NCBI GenBank assembly: GCA_965243325.1
Contig: CBDEUQ010000003.1
Span: 2,046,001-2,110,000, forward strand
Length of the DNA: 64,000 nt
Origin: JANQOH01 sp965243325
Lineage (GTDB): Bacteria > Pseudomonadota > Alphaproteobacteria > UBA7887
Direction: 5' to 3'
The translations under genes were made by a program, and so were the position numbers. Below, piece by piece: positions 16,449 to 25,615 of the stretch; the stretch's first letter is position 1, and each line of letters begins with the position of its first letter. The notes below the pieces were generated by a model. It had not been told where the DNA came from, did no database searches, and worked only from the letters and a program-made list of their open reading frames with translations.

Positions 16449-17366
16449 TCACCCGAGCCGCTCGCGCTCGGCGCGGACGAGATCGAAGCCGGCGCGCAGG
16501 AGGCGGATGGAGGCTTCGCGGGTCATGAAGCCGGCGTGCGCGGTCAGCGTCACGTTGTCGAGGCGCCGCAGCGGGCTGTCGGCGGCGAGCGGTTCGTCGG
16601 CAAACACGTCGAGGCCGGCGTGGGCGATGCGGCCGGCGCCGAGCGCGGCGACCAGCGCCTCCTCGTCGATCAGGCCGCCGCGCGCGGTGTTGATCAGGAT
16701 GGCGCCCGGCCGCATCAGCGCGAGACGGCGCGAATCGAGGATGCCGGCGGTCTCGTCGGTGAATGCGAGGTGCAGCGAGAGCACGTCGGCGCGGGCGATC
16801 ACGTCGTCGAGGGGGCATGCCTCGCAGGGCAGGTCGGGGGCGACGCCACTCCGGTTCCAGGCGATCACCGACATGCCGAGCGCGGCGCCGATGCGCACCG
16901 CCTCGCTGCCGATGCCGCCGGTGCCGACGACGCCGAGGGTCCGCCCCGCGAACTCGATGCTGTCCCGCGTCTCCCAGCCGCCGGCGCGGATCGCGCGGTC
17001 CATCGCGGCGATCCGGCGGCCCGCGGCGAACATGAGCGCGACCGCGTGCTCGGCCACGCCGCGGTCGCCGTAGCCGCGGATCGTGCGCACGGGGATGCCG
17101 CGTGCCCGTGCCGCGTCGACGTCGATGTAGCTCGCCGCGCCGGTCCCGAGGAACACGATCGCCGCGAGCGCCGGCGCCTCGCCGATCATCGCCGCGTCGA
17201 CGGTCGTGTGGTCGACGACGGCGATCCGGCAGTCGGCGAGCAGCGCACGCGCGGCGTTGCGGTCCGGGTCGCCGACTGCGAGCTCGAGACCCGGCGCCAG
17301 CGCCCGCAACTCCTCGTCGACGAGACCGGCGAGGAACGCGGGGCAGTCGATGAAGCGGTCGATCAT
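16449..17366 (-). CDS. D-2-hydroxyacid dehydrogenase (NAD-dependent)
   Basis: This 305-residue protein has the two-domain D-isomer-specific hydroxyacid dehydrogenase fold. Visible are the nucleotide loop GVVGTGGIGSEAVRIG (about residues 137-152), AWNRSG with an Asn rather than Asp at the end of beta-2 (so NAD against NADP preference is uncertain), the catalytic Arg in NTARGGLIDEEAL, Glu in DVFADEP and His in LTAHAGFMT. ATG 17366 was chosen because upstream codons of the open frame read into the promoter region of the divergent gene. It is divergent from the FAD oxidoreductase (73-bp gap), suggesting a shared regulator or pathway. The substrate is not known. Confidence 0.88.
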   Translation of the reverse strand: MIDRFIDCPAFLAGLVDEELRALAPGLELAVGDPDRNAARALLADCRIAVVDHTTVDAAMIGEAPALAAIVFLGTGAASYIDVDAARARGIPVRTIRGYGDRGVAEHAVALMFAAGRRIAAMDRAIRAGGWETRDSIEFAGRTLGVVGTGGIGSEAVRIGAALGMSVIAWNRSGVAPDLPCEACPLDDVIARADVLSLHLAFTDETAGILDSRRLALMRPGAILINTARGGLIDEEALVAALGAGRIAHAGLDVFADEPLAADSPLRRLDNVTLTAHAGFMTREASIRLLRAGFDLVRAERERLG

Positions 17367-17439
17367 GCGCGGACGCCTCCTTCGCAGAACTGCGGTCCAG
17401 TATAGTGCACGCGCTGCGACGAACGGCGGGGAACGGGCG

Positions 17440-18897
17440 ATGACGGGCGACAACCTCACCAACGCGATCGGCAACCAGCAGGGAATCGAGATGTTCGGCG
17501 GCCGCGCCGGCCGGGCGAGAACGCCGCGTCCGACGGCGACGGTCGCCGAGGCGGCGCGCGAGATCCCCGTGTTCGCGGAGGCCGACGTGCTCGTCGTCGG
17601 CGGCGGACCGGCGGGCACCGCCGCCGCCGTGTCCGCCGCACGCCTCGGCGCCCGGACGGTGCTCGTCGAGCGCTACAACCACCTCGGCGGGCTGTCCACC
17701 GGCGGCCTCGTGATCTGGATCGACCGCATGACCGACTGGAGCGGCCGGCAGGTGATCGCCGGCGTCGCCAGCGACTTGCTCGACCGTCTGCCGGCCGATG
17801 CGGTGCAGGGGCCGGACCGCGCCGACTGGGGCTCGCGCGACGCGGCGACCGCCGCCTACTGGGCCCAGCGCACCGCCGCCTACCACGGCATCGTCACCTG
17901 GTCGCCGACCATCGACCCGGAAGCGCTCAAGAGCGCGTCGCTGGACACGGTGCGCGAGGCCGGCGTGCAACTGGTTCTCCACGCCTGGGCGGCGGCGCCG
18001 GTCGTCGAGGACGGGCGCGTCCGCGGCGCGATCTTCGAGAGCAAGGAGGGGCGGCAGGCGATCCTCGCGAAGGTCACGGTCGACACCACCGGCGACGCCG
18101 ACCTGCTCGCCCGCGCCGGGGCGGCGCTCGAGAGCGGCATCGACGAGGGCGACATCCACCACTGCATCAACACGGCCTTTCTCGCCGGCGGTGTCGACAT
18201 GGCGCGCTGGCTCGCGTTCCGCGCCGAGGACCGGGAACGGTTCGCCGCCTTCACCGCGCGCGGGCGCGAGGCCTTGGGCTCGTTCGAGAAACCGTTCGTC
18301 TCGTGGCGCAACGACGTGGCGCTGTTCATGGGGCCCAGGCTCTCGGGCTACGACGCCGTGAATGTCGAGGACCTGACCGAGGTCGAGCGCCGCTCGCGCG
18401 ACCTCGCGCGCCGGCATGTCGAATTCTACCGCGCCGCCGCGCCGGGGTTCGAGAACGCCTGGCTGATGCTCGGGGCGCCGCAGATCGGGGTGCGCCACAG
18501 CCGGCGGCTCGCGGGCGTGCGCACGGTCACGCGCGCGCAGTGGGACGAGGGCAGGGTGTGGGACGACGAGATCGGCGTCTCGCCGTCGCTGTCGCCGAAG
18601 TTCCCGAACGTCTCGGTGCCCTACGGCGCGCTGCTGCCGGCCCGGCTCGACGGCGTGCTCGGCGCCGGCCGCCACATCGCCTGCGACGCCAGCTCGCACT
18701 CGTTCCTGCGCGAGATCCCGCAGTGCTGGATGTCGGGGCAGGCCGCCGGCGCCGCCGCCGCGCTCGCCGCCGACGCCGGGATCGTCCCGCGCGCCGTGGC
18801 GCCCCGCCTCGTCCAGCGCGCGCTGCTCGACCAGGGCGCGTACCTTTCGCCGGCGACCGCGGCGCGCGCCCGCCCGCCGGCCGCCGCCGCCAGCTGA
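17440..18897 (+). CDS. FAD-dependent oxidoreductase (FAD_oxidored family)
   Basis: This 485-residue cytoplasmic flavoprotein has the dinucleotide-binding motif DVLVVGGGPAGTAAAVSAAR (about residues 49-68), followed by VLVERYNHLGGLSTGGLVIW, a typical segment of the FAD_oxidored family (PF12831-like) found in sugar and hydroxyacid catabolic clusters. Near the C-terminus, LLPARLDGVLGAGRHIACDA and IPQCWMSGQAAGAAAALA fit the second FAD-contact region. ATG 17440 places the motif at the usual distance from the start. Divergent to the hydroxyacid dehydrogenase, it may act on the same or a related substrate. No substrate is assigned. Confidence 0.85.
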   Translation: MTGDNLTNAIGNQQGIEMFGGRAGRARTPRPTATVAEAAREIPVFAEADVLVVGGGPAGTAAAVSAARLGARTVLVERYNHLGGLSTGGLVIWIDRMTDWSGRQVIAGVASDLLDRLPADAVQGPDRADWGSRDAATAAYWAQRTAAYHGIVTWSPTIDPEALKSASLDTVREAGVQLVLHAWAAAPVVEDGRVRGAIFESKEGRQAILAKVTVDTTGDADLLARAGAALESGIDEGDIHHCINTAFLAGGVDMARWLAFRAEDRERFAAFTARGREALGSFEKPFVSWRNDVALFMGPRLSGYDAVNVEDLTEVERRSRDLARRHVEFYRAAAPGFENAWLMLGAPQIGVRHSRRLAGVRTVTRAQWDEGRVWDDEIGVSPSLSPKFPNVSVPYGALLPARLDGVLGAGRHIACDASSHSFLREIPQCWMSGQAAGAAAALAADAGIVPRAVAPRLVQRALLDQGAYLSPATAARARPPAAAAS

Positions 18898-18914
18898 CGC
18901 GGGCGGCGCCTGTC

Positions 18915-19451
18915 CTAAGAACGCGTACTTTTCGACGGGTGACCTGCGGGGCCTCCGGAGAGCCGGCCTTCGACGTCGACGAGGACGAGGCGGGCAGGGG
19001 GTTCGGCGCCCCATAGCCACATCACGAGGTTGAGATCGTCAGGGCCGCTGCCTGCGGCGAAGCTCCGAACCCGCATGCCCACTTGGCCCGCGTCGATCAG
19101 GCGGTCGGCCAGAGCCTGCGATGCCGGGACGGCGCCGGCGAGCATCTCGGCTTCCCAGGCGGGGCACGCAAGGTTGAATTCGTTTACGCCGAGAGTCCGG
19201 CGGCGTTCTTCGTCATACGCGTCGAACACGGGCTCGGCGTCGACCTCGTAAGCGCAGAGCGTCAGCGGCTGCAACGGCCGGCCCAGCGGTTGCGCTTCGC
19301 GAACGGCGGTGAGCGGAGTGAGCGCGGTGTACAGCGCCGGAATGCCGCGCCGATCGAAGCGTCCGCCATGGCGGCGTGCGCCCTCTCCCGACAACGGAGT
19401 CCAGGACCAATGCGGATTGTGCGCCCGTCAGACCAGTCCTCGGAACCGCAT
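18915..19451 (-). pseudogene. RES-domain toxin (NAD-targeting family) interrupted by a nonsense codon
   Basis: From ATG 19451 the frame reads MRFRGLV, then TGA (19428-19430), then RAHNPHWSWTPLSGEGARRH-GGRF and continues as a complete RES domain (GIPALYTALTPLTAVREA; FNLACPAWEAEM) to the stop at 18915. In RES toxins an aromatic residue usually stands where the stop is (a VYRAHNP or VWRAHNP pattern), so TGG to TGA is the simplest change. The ATG lies 15 bp after the antitoxin stop, the normal spacing. A downstream TTG (19394) could start a 159-residue product lacking the conserved first segment. RES proteins of this group deplete NAD. Readthrough or a sequencing error cannot be excluded. Confidence 0.8.
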
Positions 19452-19466
19452 CGGGCGCGCGCGGGC

Positions 19467-19817
19467 TCAGGCGTAGCCTCCGGCCGCGATGCGGTCGAGA
19501 TAGGCGTGGACATGGTCGGCCCGGCCTTCGCGTACCAACTGGTCCGGCGTCGCGCCGCCGAAGCCCTGCAACGGCTCGGCGCGGAACCAGGCGTAGGCGG
19601 CAAGCGGAGAACCGGTCGCCGCCTCGACGCGGTTGAGAATCTCCAGCATCTGACGAAGGCGGACCTGGGTCTTCCGCGCCCGGACGCGCGACGCGCGCGC
19701 GAACGCATCCTTCCCGAGACCCAGCGTGGCGGCGATCTCGGACTTCGTGGTGCGGAGCGCGTCGGCCACAAGGGTTGGCGAGAACACCTGATCTTCGACG
19801 AATTCCTGAAAGCGCAC
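19467..19817 (-). CDS. Xre/MbcA/ParS-type antitoxin (DUF2384) of the RES locus
   Basis: This 116-residue antitoxin is encoded directly before the RES toxin. The N-terminal part has a helix-turn-helix-like segment (RTTKSEIAATLGLGKDAFAR) and RLRQMLEILNRVEAATGSPL. The C-terminal DUF2384 toxin-binding part reads AYAWFRAEPLQGFGGATPDQ and ends with the usual aromatic/aliphatic tail (LDRIAAGGYA), which in this family inserts into the RES active site. The start is GTG 19817 with a GAGGTAGGG ribosome-binding site. It looks intact although the toxin is interrupted. Confidence 0.88.
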   Translation of the reverse strand: MRFQEFVEDQVFSPTLVADALRTTKSEIAATLGLGKDAFARASRVRARKTQVRLRQMLEILNRVEAATGSPLAAYAWFRAEPLQGFGGATPDQLVREGRADHVHAYLDRIAAGGYA

Positions 19818-19949
19818 GGCCCTACCTCGCTAATTTTGACGCATTGCGGTGCGAAAGAACGCGCGGTTCCAGGCGATTCGGAGAATGGCGGCGTCGTGGT
19901 CCGAAATTCAACGAGCCTGTGAAAGCAAGGCGCGCATCGGCCGCGTCCA

Positions 19950-22214
19950 TCACCCGCGCGGAACGAGCCGAAGCACGTGCCGCGTCGCCGCGGCGACGGC
20001 GGCGGGGGTCATCGGCAGGGTGAGATAGCCGCCCCCGGCCCAGAGGTCGGCCATGTCGGCGTAGTGGGGCGAAAGCGGGTGCCCGGACTGGCCAGCGTGC
20101 ACGATAGCCTTCATGCCGTCGGCGTCGGCGAGATCGACGATGATGCGCACGCTCGCGCCGTGGATCTCGGCGAACGGCGCATGCGCGTCGTCGATGCGCG
20201 TGTTGGCCTGCATCACCGTATAGGGACCGCCGCCGTGCGGCCGCTCGATCGCGAACAGGTCCCGGACCACCGGTATGGCGTCGGTCAGCGCATGCCGGCT
20301 CACGGCCTTGTGGGCGTCGCCCCAGCGCCACGCGCCGGGGTCGGGGCCGTAGGCGGCGGAGAGCCACGCGAGCGCCTCGTCGAGAGCGCGGGCGATCGCG
20401 GCATCGCATCCGTCCGCGCCGCACCACGACGGATCCTCGCCGAGCACGCGGCGGACCATCGCCGGCCGCCGGCCGCGGTAACGGTCGCGGAACGCCGGCA
20501 GGTTGCGCGCGATCAACCCCTGCGCCAGCGCCCGGTACCACGCGTGGAAGATCAGCGGCTCCGAGCGGTCGGCGGCCATGCGGCCGTCCCACGCCGCGAG
20601 CCGCGCGTGATGGGGCGAGTCGGCGACCGCGGGCAGCATGAGCGGCAGAAACTCAAGCGCCATCAGCGAGATTTCGTCGGTTTGCAGCGCCGCGAAGTCG
20701 GCCACGCCGTGCCGTTCGCGCACGGCGAGCTGCCCGGCAATGCGCCGCGCGCGGTAGTTTTCGGCCCAGTCGCGCCCGATGAAGGGTTCGTATCCCGGCG
20801 GCCGGATGTCCTGGTTGGCGGTGAAGATGGCGCCGCCCGGCGGGTTGTAGAGCCGGGGCAGGGCGTCGTAGGAAAGGCGGCCGATCCACTCGCCGTTGCC
20901 GTCGGCGGCCACGGTCGGCAGCCAGCCGTCGTCATCGCGGCGCACCGGCACCCGCCCGGCGGCGACGAAGCCGATGTTGCCCGCGGCGTCGGCGAGGACG
21001 AAGTTCTGCATCGGCGCGCTGAAGCGTTCCAGCGCTTCGAACAGCGCCTCGACCGAGCCGGCCCGCGCGAGGCGGAACCCGGCGTCGACGGTGGCGTCGT
21101 CCGCTTCGAGCGCCGTCCATGACAGGGCGAGCAAGCGCTCGCCCGCGAAGCGGGCGAGGTCCGAGACGACCGGGCCGAACGGCGTGGTGCGGATGTCGTG
21201 CGCCACCGGATCGCGGCCGCGGACGGCGATCCTCTCGCGGCTCCGGCCGGTGACGTCCGCCTCGTCGACGACGAACACGTCCTGCACGTCGGGGCCGGTG
21301 TTGGTGACGCCCCAGGCCGCGTCGCGGGTGCGCCCGACGACAATCGCCGGGATGCCGGGGACGGTGGCGCCGGCGACGTCGAACCCGGGGGCGCTGAGGT
21401 GCGCGAGATACCAGGCTGCCGGCGCGGTGAGCGCGAGATGCGGATCGTTGGCGAGAATCGGCGCCCCGGTCTTCGAGCGCGCCGGGCCGACGACCCAGTT
21501 GTTGGAGCCCGTGTCGCGCGGCGCGGGCGCCGGCATCACGGCGCCGGTCTCGCGGTACGCCGCGGCGTCCGGCGGCACGGGCGTGCTGCCGGATCCGGGC
21601 CACGCGGTGGCGAAGACCGCGGACGAGAGCGCCGTCTTCATCTCCGCCCGCAGCAGCTCCTCCATCGCGTTGCCGGAAAGCCGCAGCGCCATGAGCTTGA
21701 CCGCAAGCACCGAATCCGCGGGCGTCCACGGCGCCGGCCGGTGGCCGAGCGCCAGCAGCTCCGGCGGCAGCCATCGCGTCGCGTCGATCGCCGCGGTGAC
21801 TCCGGCGGCGTAGGCCTCGAGCAGGCGGCGCCCGTCGGCCGGCACGGCGTCGACGTTGCGGGCCGATACGCGGCCGAAGCCCAAGGTGCGGAAATAGCGG
21901 TCGGAGCCGACGAAACCGGCGCCGAGCACGGAGGCCAGCTCGCCGCGGCCGGCGAGGCGCATGAAGGCGATCTGCGACAGCCGGTCCTGGCCGTGCACGA
22001 AGCCGAGGCCGAACCAGGCGTCCCGCTCGCTCCCGGCGTCGATGTGCGGGACGCCGTACGCGTCGCGGCGGATCGCTATTTCGGCATCGACGCCGGCCAC
22101 GGCGAGCTCGCCGCCGAGCGTCGGCAGCGAGGCCCGCAGCGCGATCCACCCAGCGGCCGCGGCTACCGCGACGGCGGCCGCGAGGGCGACCGCAATGCGG
22201 CGCGGCCAGCGCAC
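19950..22214 (-). CDS. Penicillin acylase-family Ntn hydrolase (S45 peptidase family)
   Basis: This 754-residue protein is a precursor of a self-cleaving amidohydrolase that splits acyl-amide bonds (penicillins, acyl-homoserine lactones or other N-acyl amides). The N-terminus is a signal peptide or anchor (hydrophobic residues 7-25), then IRRDAYGVPHIDAGSERDAW and LGFVHGQDRLSQIAFMRLAG, standard alpha-chain motifs. The autocatalytic junction DTGSNNWVV places nucleophile Ser237, with LANDPHL and the beta-chain TNTGPDVQD following. The likely catalytic Asn region occurs at FTANQDIRPPGYEPFIGRDW. GTG 22214 starts 7 bp after the CoA-transferase stop, so the two are an operon. Quorum quenching is possible but unproven. 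Confidence 0.9.
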   Translation of the reverse strand: MRWPRRIAVALAAAVAVAAAAGWIALRASLPTLGGELAVAGVDAEIAIRRDAYGVPHIDAGSERDAWFGLGFVHGQDRLSQIAFMRLAGRGELASVLGAGFVGSDRYFRTLGFGRVSARNVDAVPADGRRLLEAYAAGVTAAIDATRWLPPELLALGHRPAPWTPADSVLAVKLMALRLSGNAMEELLRAEMKTALSSAVFATAWPGSGSTPVPPDAAAYRETGAVMPAPAPRDTGSNNWVVGPARSKTGAPILANDPHLALTAPAAWYLAHLSAPGFDVAGATVPGIPAIVVGRTRDAAWGVTNTGPDVQDVFVVDEADVTGRSRERIAVRGRDPVAHDIRTTPFGPVVSDLARFAGERLLALSWTALEADDATVDAGFRLARAGSVEALFEALERFSAPMQNFVLADAAGNIGFVAAGRVPVRRDDDGWLPTVAADGNGEWIGRLSYDALPRLYNPPGGAIFTANQDIRPPGYEPFIGRDWAENYRARRIAGQLAVRERHGVADFAALQTDEISLMALEFLPLMLPAVADSPHHARLAAWDGRMAADRSEPLIFHAWYRALAQGLIARNLPAFRDRYRGRRPAMVRRVLGEDPSWCGADGCDAAIARALDEALAWLSAAYGPDPGAWRWGDAHKAVSRHALTDAIPVVRDLFAIERPHGGGPYTVMQANTRIDDAHAPFAEIHGASVRIIVDLADADGMKAIVHAGQSGHPLSPHYADMADLWAGGGYLTLPMTPAAVAAATRHVLRLVPRG

Positions 22215-22221
22215 GCGCGGC

Positions 22222-23391
22222 CTACGAGTCGCCGCCGAACTCGGCGACGATGGCCTCGCGGGCGCCGTCGAGGCGCGGGATCGGACCGCGCGTCGGCGGG
22301 TCCGCGTGGCCCGACATCTTGATCGGGTTGCCGGCGATGCGGACCGGACCGGCGGCGGGATCGTCGATGCCGACGACCATGTTGCGGGCGCCCACCTGCG
22401 GGTTGCCGACCGCGCCGGCCACGTCGTTGAGCGGCCCGCACGGCACGCCGGCCGCCTCGAGCTTCGCGAGCCAGCGCTCCGTGGTCGCGGTCTTCAGCGT
22501 GCGCTCGAGCTCGACCTTGAGCGCGAGAACGTTCTCCATGCGCTTCGGATTGGTTTCGAAGCGGGGATCGGCGAGCAGGTCCTCGCGGCCCAGAGCCTCG
22601 CACAGCCTGCCGAACAGCGCCTCGTTCCCCGCCGCCATGACGACATGGCCGTCGGCGCTCTCGTAGCATTCGAAGGGGGCGATCGACGGGTGCCGGGCGC
22701 CGCTCGGCGGCGGGCTTTCGCCGGTGGTGAAGTAGCGCGCGATGGCGTTTTCCAGAATCGCGATCTGGCAGTCGAGCATGGCGACGTCGACGAATCGGCC
22801 GAGGCCCGTGCGCGCGCGCTCGTGCAGCGCGGCGTTGACGCCGATCGCCGTGAACAGGCCGGCGGCGATGTCGCCGATCGCCGTGCCGACACGCGTCGGC
22901 GGCATGCCCTCGTGGCCGGTGAGGCTCATGATGCCGCCCATGCCCTGCACGACCATGTCGTACGCCGGGCGCTGGGACAGCGGGCCGGTCTGGCCGAAAC
23001 CGGAACAGGCGGCGTAGATCAGGCGCGGGTGGCGGGCATGCAGATCGTCCCAGGCGTAGCCGAGCTTCGCCATGGCGCCGGGGCGGAAGTTCTCGACCAG
23101 CACGTCGGCGCGCGCCAGCAGCCGCGCGAACAGCGCCCGGTCGGCGTCTGCCTTGAGGTCCAGGGCGAGGCTCTCCTTGCCGCGGTTGAGCGACATGAAA
23201 TAGGCCGACTGGCCGTCGACCCAGGGGCCATAGGCGCGGGCGTCGTCGCCGCCCGGCGGTTCGACCTTGATGACCCGCGCGCCGAGATCCGACAGCACCA
23301 TCGTGCAGTACGGGCCGGCAAGCACGCGCGTCATGTCGAGCACGAGTACGTCGGCGAGCGGGCCGGCGCTTCCTTCGGTCATCGTCGCCAT
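22222..23391 (-). CDS. Class III (CaiB/BaiF-family) CoA transferase, copy 1
   Basis: This 389-residue enzyme transfers CoA between carboxylic acids. Family landmarks are VLVLDMTRVLAGPYCTMVLS and VIKVEPPGGDDARAYGPW near the N-terminus, SLNRGKESLALDLK, the DVLVENFRPGAMAKLG segment, CSGFGQTGPLSQRPAYDMVV and GRFVDVAMLDCQIAILENAI, where the Asp just after the FVDVAML stretch or its neighbour is the usual acyl-forming site. ATG 23391 gives a conventional start; upstream codons read only as a shadow of the divergent gene. It is co-directional with the penicillin-acylase-family gene (7-bp gap). The acid substrate is unknown. Confidence 0.92.
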   Translation of the reverse strand: MATMTEGSAGPLADVLVLDMTRVLAGPYCTMVLSDLGARVIKVEPPGGDDARAYGPWVDGQSAYFMSLNRGKESLALDLKADADRALFARLLARADVLVENFRPGAMAKLGYAWDDLHARHPRLIYAACSGFGQTGPLSQRPAYDMVVQGMGGIMSLTGHEGMPPTRVGTAIGDIAAGLFTAIGVNAALHERARTGLGRFVDVAMLDCQIAILENAIARYFTTGESPPPSGARHPSIAPFECYESADGHVVMAAGNEALFGRLCEALGREDLLADPRFETNPKRMENVLALKVELERTLKTATTERWLAKLEAAGVPCGPLNDVAGAVGNPQVGARNMVVGIDDPAAGPVRIAGNPIKMSGHADPPTRGPIPRLDGAREAIVAEFGGDS

Positions 23392-23461
23392 CCGTGGTTT
23401 ACTCCCGGAACGGCACCGGATAGCGCAAGGCTTCCGCGCTGCGCAAGCGAAGCGAGGGACG

Positions 23462-24475
23462 ATGGAGGGCCGACCCGAGTTTCCCGCGTTCCACCCGCGC
23501 CCGCCGTGGTGGGGCGGCGACCTGCAGACCGTGCGCAACTACCTGTTCGCGCCGCCGCCGCGCCTCACCGGCTACGCCAGCGAGGAGACGGCCTTCCCCA
23601 TGGCGGACGGCTCGGGCGACGTGCTGCTGGCGCGCCTCGAGCGCCCGCGCGGCGCCGGGGGGCGGCCTCTCGTCGTGCTCGTCCACGGCCTGACCGGCTG
23701 CCAGGACAGCGCCTACGTGCGCGGCAGCGCCCGCTTCTTCCTCGGCCGCGGGCATGCGGTGCTGCGTCTGAACCTGCGCGGCGCGGGGCCGTCGCGCGGC
23801 CGCTGCCGCGAGGGCTACCACGCCGGCCGCAGCGCCGATTTGCGCGCGGTGTTCGCCGCGTTGCCGGCCGCGCTCGTCGCCGGCGGCGTCGTCGCGATCG
23901 GCTACTCGCTCGGCGGAAACGTGCTGCTCAAGCTTCTCGGCGAGCCGGCGGTCGCCGGTTGCGTGCGGGCGGCGGTCGCGGTGTCGGCGCCCGTCGACCT
24001 CGCCGCGACGTCGCGCCGGTTCGCGCGGCCGCGCAACCGCCTCTACCAGCGCTGGCTGCTCGCGCGGATGAAGGACGAGGCGCGGGCCGCCCCTCTCGAC
24101 CGGCGCGAGCGCGCCGCCGTGGCGTCGGCGCGGAGCGTGCGCGAGTTCGACGACGGGTTCGTCGCCCCGCGCAACGGCTTCGACGGCGCCGACGACTACT
24201 ACGCGCGCTGCTCGGCGCTTCCTTATCTCGAGGCGATCGCCGTGCCGACCCTGCTCGTTCACGCCGCCGACGATCCGTGGATACCGCCCGAACCCTATCG
24301 CGACTACAACTGGTGCCGGGCCCCCGCGTGCCGCCTGGCGCTCTCCGAGCGCGGCGGGCACGTCGGCTTCCACGGCCGGGGCAGCCGCATCGCGTGGCAC
24401 GACCGCTGCGCCGCGCGCTTCGTCGACGGCGTCTACGCCGCAGCCAGCCGCTCGGCGGCGGCGAGCGCGAAGTAG
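23462..24475 (+). CDS. YheT-family alpha/beta hydrolase
   Basis: This 337-residue protein begins with FPAFHPRPPWWGGDLQTVRN, the characteristic YheT/ABHD1-3 N-terminus. Catalytic elements are the nucleophile elbow GYSLGGNVLLKLLGE with Ser, Asp in HAADDPWIPPEPY, and His in ERGGHVGFHGRG. The oxyanion HGLTGCQDSAYVR motif is intact. ATG 23462 has no strong competing start. Its 3' end overlaps the convergent hemB gene by 43 bp. Members hydrolyse short or medium acyl esters; the physiological substrate is unknown. It is divergent from the CoA transferase (70-bp gap). Confidence 0.9.
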   Translation: MEGRPEFPAFHPRPPWWGGDLQTVRNYLFAPPPRLTGYASEETAFPMADGSGDVLLARLERPRGAGGRPLVVLVHGLTGCQDSAYVRGSARFFLGRGHAVLRLNLRGAGPSRGRCREGYHAGRSADLRAVFAALPAALVAGGVVAIGYSLGGNVLLKLLGEPAVAGCVRAAVAVSAPVDLAATSRRFARPRNRLYQRWLLARMKDEARAAPLDRRERAAVASARSVREFDDGFVAPRNGFDGADDYYARCSALPYLEAIAVPTLLVHAADDPWIPPEPYRDYNWCRAPACRLALSERGGHVGFHGRGSRIAWHDRCAARFVDGVYAAASRSAAASAK

Positions 24476-25449
24476 CTCAGCACGCCGTCGGCGCCGGCCC
24501 GCTTGAAGCCGGCGAGGCTTTCCATCATCGCCCGCGCACCGTCGAGCCAGCCGTTCGCCGCCGCGGCCTGCAGCATCGCGTACTCGCCGCTCACCTGATA
24601 GGCGTAGGTGGGCAGGCCGAAGCGCGCCTTCACGCGGTGGACGATGTCGAGATAGGGCAGGCCGGGCTTGACCATCACCATGTCCGCGCCCTCCGCGATG
24701 TCGAGCGCGACCTCGCGCAGCGCCTCGTCGCCGTTGGCGGGATCCATCTGGTAGGTCCGCTTGTCGCCCTGGCCGAGAGCGCCGCTCGAGCCGACGGCGT
24801 CGCGGAACGGCCCGTAGAACGCCGAGGCGTACTTCGCCGAGTAGGCCATGATGCGCACCGCCTGGAAGCCCGCGGCGTCGAGACCGGCGCGGATCGCCCC
24901 CACGCGGCCGTCCATCATGTCCGACGGCGCGATGACGTGGCAGCCGGCCTGCGCCTGCACCAGCGCCTGGGCGACCAGCGCCTCGAGCGTCTCGTCATTG
25001 ACCACGTAGCCGTCGCGCACGAGTCCGTCCTGGCCGTGCGTCGTGTACGGGTCGAGGGCGACGTCGCAGACGATGCCGATGTCGGGCACCGCCCGCGCGA
25101 CGGCACGCACGGCGCGGCAGACGAGGTTGTCCGGGTTGGCGGCCTCCTCGCCGTCGGGCGACTTCCGCTCCGCCGGCGTGACGGGGAAGACGGCCAGCGC
25201 CGGGATTCCGAGATCGCGGGCGCGCGCCGCGGCGTCGACGAGACTCGCAATCGACTGGCGCTCGACGCCTGGCATCGAGGATACCGGCGCCGGCCGCTCA
25301 GCCTCGTGCACGAAGACCGGCCAGATCAGGTCGTCGACCGACAGCCGCGTTTCCGCGACGAGGCGCCGCGACCAGGGTTCGCGCCGATTGCGCCGCGGGC
25401 GTGTCGTCGGGAACTGGCCCGGATCCGAAGGCACGCGTTCGCCGCTCAT
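24433..25449 (-). CDS. hemB: Delta-aminolevulinic acid dehydratase (porphobilinogen synthase) HemB
   Basis: This 338-residue cytoplasmic enzyme joins two 5-aminolevulinate molecules into porphobilinogen in haem, chlorophyll and cobalamin synthesis. Active-site lysines are in RIMAYSAKYASAFYGPFRDA and MVMVKPGLPYLD (Schiff base). The metal loop reads CDVALDPYTTHGQDG: it lacks the Cys-rich zinc motif and has the Asp-type sequence of magnesium/potassium-dependent alphaproteobacterial enzymes. ATG 25449 was preferred over GTG 25455 because an AAGGA site is well spaced from it. The 3' end overlaps the convergent YheT-like gene. A B12-dependent ribonucleotide reductase in the same window is a consumer of the downstream tetrapyrrole pathway. 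Confidence 0.97.
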   Translation of the reverse strand: MSGERVPSDPGQFPTTRPRRNRREPWSRRLVAETRLSVDDLIWPVFVHEAERPAPVSSMPGVERQSIASLVDAAARARDLGIPALAVFPVTPAERKSPDGEEAANPDNLVCRAVRAVARAVPDIGIVCDVALDPYTTHGQDGLVRDGYVVNDETLEALVAQALVQAQAGCHVIAPSDMMDGRVGAIRAGLDAAGFQAVRIMAYSAKYASAFYGPFRDAVGSSGALGQGDKRTYQMDPANGDEALREVALDIAEGADMVMVKPGLPYLDIVHRVKARFGLPTYAYQVSGEYAMLQAAAANGWLDGARAMMESLAGFKRAGADGVLSYFALAAAERLAAA

Positions 25450-25615
25450 CGTCACATCCTTTTTCGCCGCACGGTAGCACGGCGGTCATGTCCGGGCCAT
25501 GTCGAGGGCATCGCCATGTATGCGCGGTTCGCCTCCATCGAGATGCGCACCACGCGCTGGGCCTTCCGCTCCTCCTTCGCCGCCGGCGGCTGACGAGGCC
25601 TTCGCGGCGCCTCTC

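Noticed and set aside
17395..17410. TATAGT as -10 box for the FAD oxidoreductase gene
   Set aside because: No acceptable -35 at 16-18 bp upstream.
25516..25593. Short plus-strand ATG frame (25 codons) between hemB and the DUF2157-like gene
   Set aside because: No convincing ribosome-binding site, no conserved feature, and it is the tail of a shadow frame.
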